From positions 111,543 through 175,542 of the forward strand of contig NZ_JACZEP010000008.1 of assembly GCF_014863355.1 (NCBI RefSeq): a stretch of DNA of 64,000 nucleotides, read 5' to 3'. Origin of the DNA: Aminobacter carboxidus (lineage in GTDB: Bacteria > Pseudomonadota > Alphaproteobacteria > Rhizobiales > Rhizobiaceae). The notes beneath the pieces are model-generated. The model did no database searches, had not been told where the DNA came from, and saw only the letters and a program-made list of their open reading frames with translations. Shown piece by piece: positions 62,481 to 64,000 of this stretch; the first letter of the stretch is position 1, and each line of letters starts with the position of its first letter. A program made the position numbers and the translations under genes.

Positions 62481-63872
62481 TTGGCACGCGACAGGACTGC
62501 CGGCGCCAAGGCCGGCGACAGCAATGGACCCGAATCGGTAGGGGGCGATAAGGCCCCCACGCGCGCGGTCGTCATCGTGCCGGTGCTGACGCGCCAGCCC
62601 AAGGGTGACGACGACAGCGCGCGTCCACGGTTGCAGCGTTCGGCCGAGGCTCGCCGCGACGAGGCGGTCGGGCTGACCCGCGCCATCGATCTCGAACCCG
62701 TTCACACCGCGATCGTGACCCTCAACGATCCGCGCCCGGCGACATTGCTGGGCAGCGGCAAGGTCGAGGAATTCGCGACGATCGTGAAGGAGCAGGGCGC
62801 GGAGCTGGTCATCGTCGACCATCCGCTGACACCCGTGCAGCAGCGCAACCTCGAAAAAGAGATGAACGCCAAGGTGCTCGACCGCACCGGGCTGATCCTC
62901 GAAATCTTCGGCCGGCGCGCCCGCACCAAGGAAGGCACGCTGCAGGTCGAGCTTGCCCATCTCAACTACCAAAAGGGCCGGCTGGTCCGCAGCTGGACCC
63001 ACCTTGAACGCCAGCGCGGCGGGGCCGGCTTCCTCGGCGGTCCCGGCGAAACGCAGATCGAATCCGACCGGCGTGCGCTGCAGGAAAAGATCATCAAGCT
63101 CAAGCGCGAGCTGGAAACGGTGGTCCGCACCCGCGACCTGCACCGCTCCAAGCGGCGCAAGGTGCCATTCCCGGTTGTTGCCATCGTTGGTTACACCAAT
63201 GCCGGCAAGTCGACGCTGTTCAACCGGCTGACCGGTGCCAGCGTGCTGGCCGAGAACATGCTTTTTGCGACGCTCGACCCGACCTTGCGCCGGGTGCGGC
63301 TACCGCATGGCACGCCGATCATCCTGTCCGACACCGTCGGCTTCATCTCCGACCTGCCGACGCACCTGATCGCCGCCTTCCGGGCGACGCTGGAAGAGGT
63401 GGTCGAGGCCGATCTTGTCATCCACCTGCGTGACATTTCCGACCCCGACACTGCGGCCCAGGCCGACGACGTCGAGCGCATCCTGACCGACCTCGGTGTC
63501 GACGCGGCCGATACCGACCGTGTCGTCGAGGTCTGGAACAAGATCGACCAGCTCGACGAAGGCAACCGCGAGCGCTTGCTGTCCGACAGTGCCGACGGCC
63601 GCAAGGCCCCGCCGATCGCCATTTCGGCGATCACCGGGGAGGGCATCCCGACCTTGGCCGGCCTGATCGAGCAGCGTGTTTCGGGTGAGCTCGAGTCGAT
63701 CGACGTCACGCTGGAACCGAGCCAGCTCGGCCAGATCGACTGGCTCTACCGCAATGGCGACGTGGTCTCGCGCACCGACAATGACGATGGCAGCGTGTCG
63801 ATGACGCTCAGGGCGACGGCTTTGGCGCGCGACGAGATCGCAGCGAAAATTCTACGCAAGAACAAGGGCTAA
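62481..63872 (+). CDS. hflX: Ribosome-associated GTPase HflX
   Basis: A 463-residue GTPase that binds stalled 70S ribosomes and splits them under stress. The N-terminal domain includes TVPLGSGKVEEF-like LLGSGKVEEFATIV; the glycine-rich GGPGETQIESDRR linker, G1 loop GYTNAGKSTLFN and G3 DTVGFISDLP are clear. The start is a TTG at 62481 that abuts the hfq stop, so translation is probably coupled. An IS element begins about 20 bases after its stop. Confidence 0.95.
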   Translation: MARDRTAGAKAGDSNGPESVGGDKAPTRAVVIVPVLTRQPKGDDDSARPRLQRSAEARRDEAVGLTRAIDLEPVHTAIVTLNDPRPATLLGSGKVEEFATIVKEQGAELVIVDHPLTPVQQRNLEKEMNAKVLDRTGLILEIFGRRARTKEGTLQVELAHLNYQKGRLVRSWTHLERQRGGAGFLGGPGETQIESDRRALQEKIIKLKRELETVVRTRDLHRSKRRKVPFPVVAIVGYTNAGKSTLFNRLTGASVLAENMLFATLDPTLRRVRLPHGTPIILSDTVGFISDLPTHLIAAFRATLEEVVEADLVIHLRDISDPDTAAQADDVERILTDLGVDAADTDRVVEVWNKIDQLDEGNRERLLSDSADGRKAPPIAISAITGEGIPTLAGLIEQRVSGELESIDVTLEPSQLGQIDWLYRNGDVVSRTDNDDGSVSMTLRATALARDEIAAKILRKNKG

Positions 63873-63892
63873 GTGTCGAAGCTATGAAGGTT

Positions 63893-63965
63893 GTTCATTC
63901 GAGGAGGGACTGAGAAGCTGGGGTTGCGAAGCCAACCAACCTTCAGTGGGGCTCCTCGAATGAAC
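63893..63965 (+). repeat. Long hairpin over the IS transposase start codon
   Basis: GTTCATTCGAGGAG (63893-63906) and its exact complement CTCCTCGAATGAAC (63952-63965) are 14-bp perfect arms. Inside them, ACTGAGAAG near 63909 can pair imperfectly with CTTCAGT near 63941, and GGTTG/CAACC form an inner stem. The ATG of the transposase (63960-63962) lies in the right arm. Confidence 0.85.
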
Positions 63966-64000
63966 GTCCATAAGAATGCGCGTCTGACGCCTTCAGGTCG
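63960..64000 (+). CDS. IS481-like transposase, N-terminal fragment (runs off the window)
   Basis: Only 13 complete codons are visible, reading MNVHKNARLTPSG and then entering an arginine codon. This is the typical opening of IS481 family transposases, which continue into a helix-turn-helix and an rve DDE integrase core. No catalytic residue can be seen. The start codon is inside a perfect inverted repeat, and no ribosome binding site lies free of it (the only purine-rich GAGGAG is in the left arm). Confidence 0.75.
   Translation, partial: MNVHKNARLTPSG

Larger units (their letters stand above)
63892..64000 (+). mobile_element. Left end of an IS481-like insertion sequence (truncated by window edge)
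   Basis: The sequence from TGTTCATTCGAGGAG at 63892 onward begins like an IS481 family element (5'-TGT terminus) and runs into a transposase start MNVHKNARLTPSGR, the characteristic IS481 N-terminus. It begins about 20 bases downstream of the hflX stop. The exact terminal repeat and target duplication cannot be set without the right end, which lies outside the window. Confidence 0.75.

Overview
The window is a stretch of high-GC alphaproteobacterial chromosome. Its gene content and order match the Rhizobiales, and the sequence looks most like the Phyllobacteriaceae (Mesorhizobium/Aminobacter type). Evidence for this is a ntrBC-ntrYX-trkA-dat-hfq-hflX block, a trpD-trpC-moaC-moeA-lexA block with an alphaproteobacterial GTTC-N7-GTTC SOS box, an E1-beta pyruvate dehydrogenase subunit with its own lipoyl domain, a fused IspDF, an EipB/DUF1849 protein and a GGAAC-N16-CGTT (EcfG-type) stress promoter. 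The genus is an inference from remembered synteny; no search was run.

Layout. 1-6.3 kb holds small accessory functions: azlCD amino-acid exporter, a probable decayed gene, a HIT protein, an EmrE-like SMR pump, a FemAB-like protein, a glycerophosphodiesterase, a RidA-like protein, EipB and a DUF4031 protein. 6.4-19.7 kb is the translation/envelope super-cluster rpsB-tsf-pyrH-frr-uppS-cdsA-rseP-bamA-lpxD-fabZ-lpxA-lpxI-lpxB, with perfect hairpins at several gene junctions. 19.8-31.7 kb is mostly on the minus strand: gltA, gltX, lexA, moeA, moaC, trpC, trpD and a PpiD-like foldase gene; comEC is on the plus strand. 31.8-41.5 kb is plus strand: tpiA, secG, an L,D-transpeptidase, pyrG, a DUF1697 gene, a glyoxalase-like gene, kdsA, dodecin, a PRC-barrel gene, eno and a DUF6636-like secreted protein. 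A 40-residue lipoprotein gene lies on the minus strand in the eno upstream region.

41.6-50.5 kb carries ftsB and the pyruvate dehydrogenase cluster pdhA-pdhB-pdhC, then an SGNH hydrolase, a GNAT acetyltransferase, lpdA, a GlsB-type membrane protein, lipA and a Coq10/RatA-type gene. All PDH subunits and the lipoyl synthase that matures them are therefore together. cinA and ispDF follow on the minus strand. 52.3-63.9 kb is the nitrogen-control block dusB-ntrB-ntrC, ntrY-ntrX, trkA, dat, hfq, hflX. The last ~110 bases are the left end of an IS481-like insertion sequence cut by the window edge.

Most of the window is conserved core genome and I do not see a wholly new multi-gene system. The observations most worth a second look are the long hairpin that buries the start codon of the IS481 transposase, the perfect inverted repeat before dusB-ntrBC, the EcfG-type promoter before the PRC-barrel gene, the unlisted 40-aa lipoprotein, and the very stable hairpin in the leader of the L,D-transpeptidase gene.
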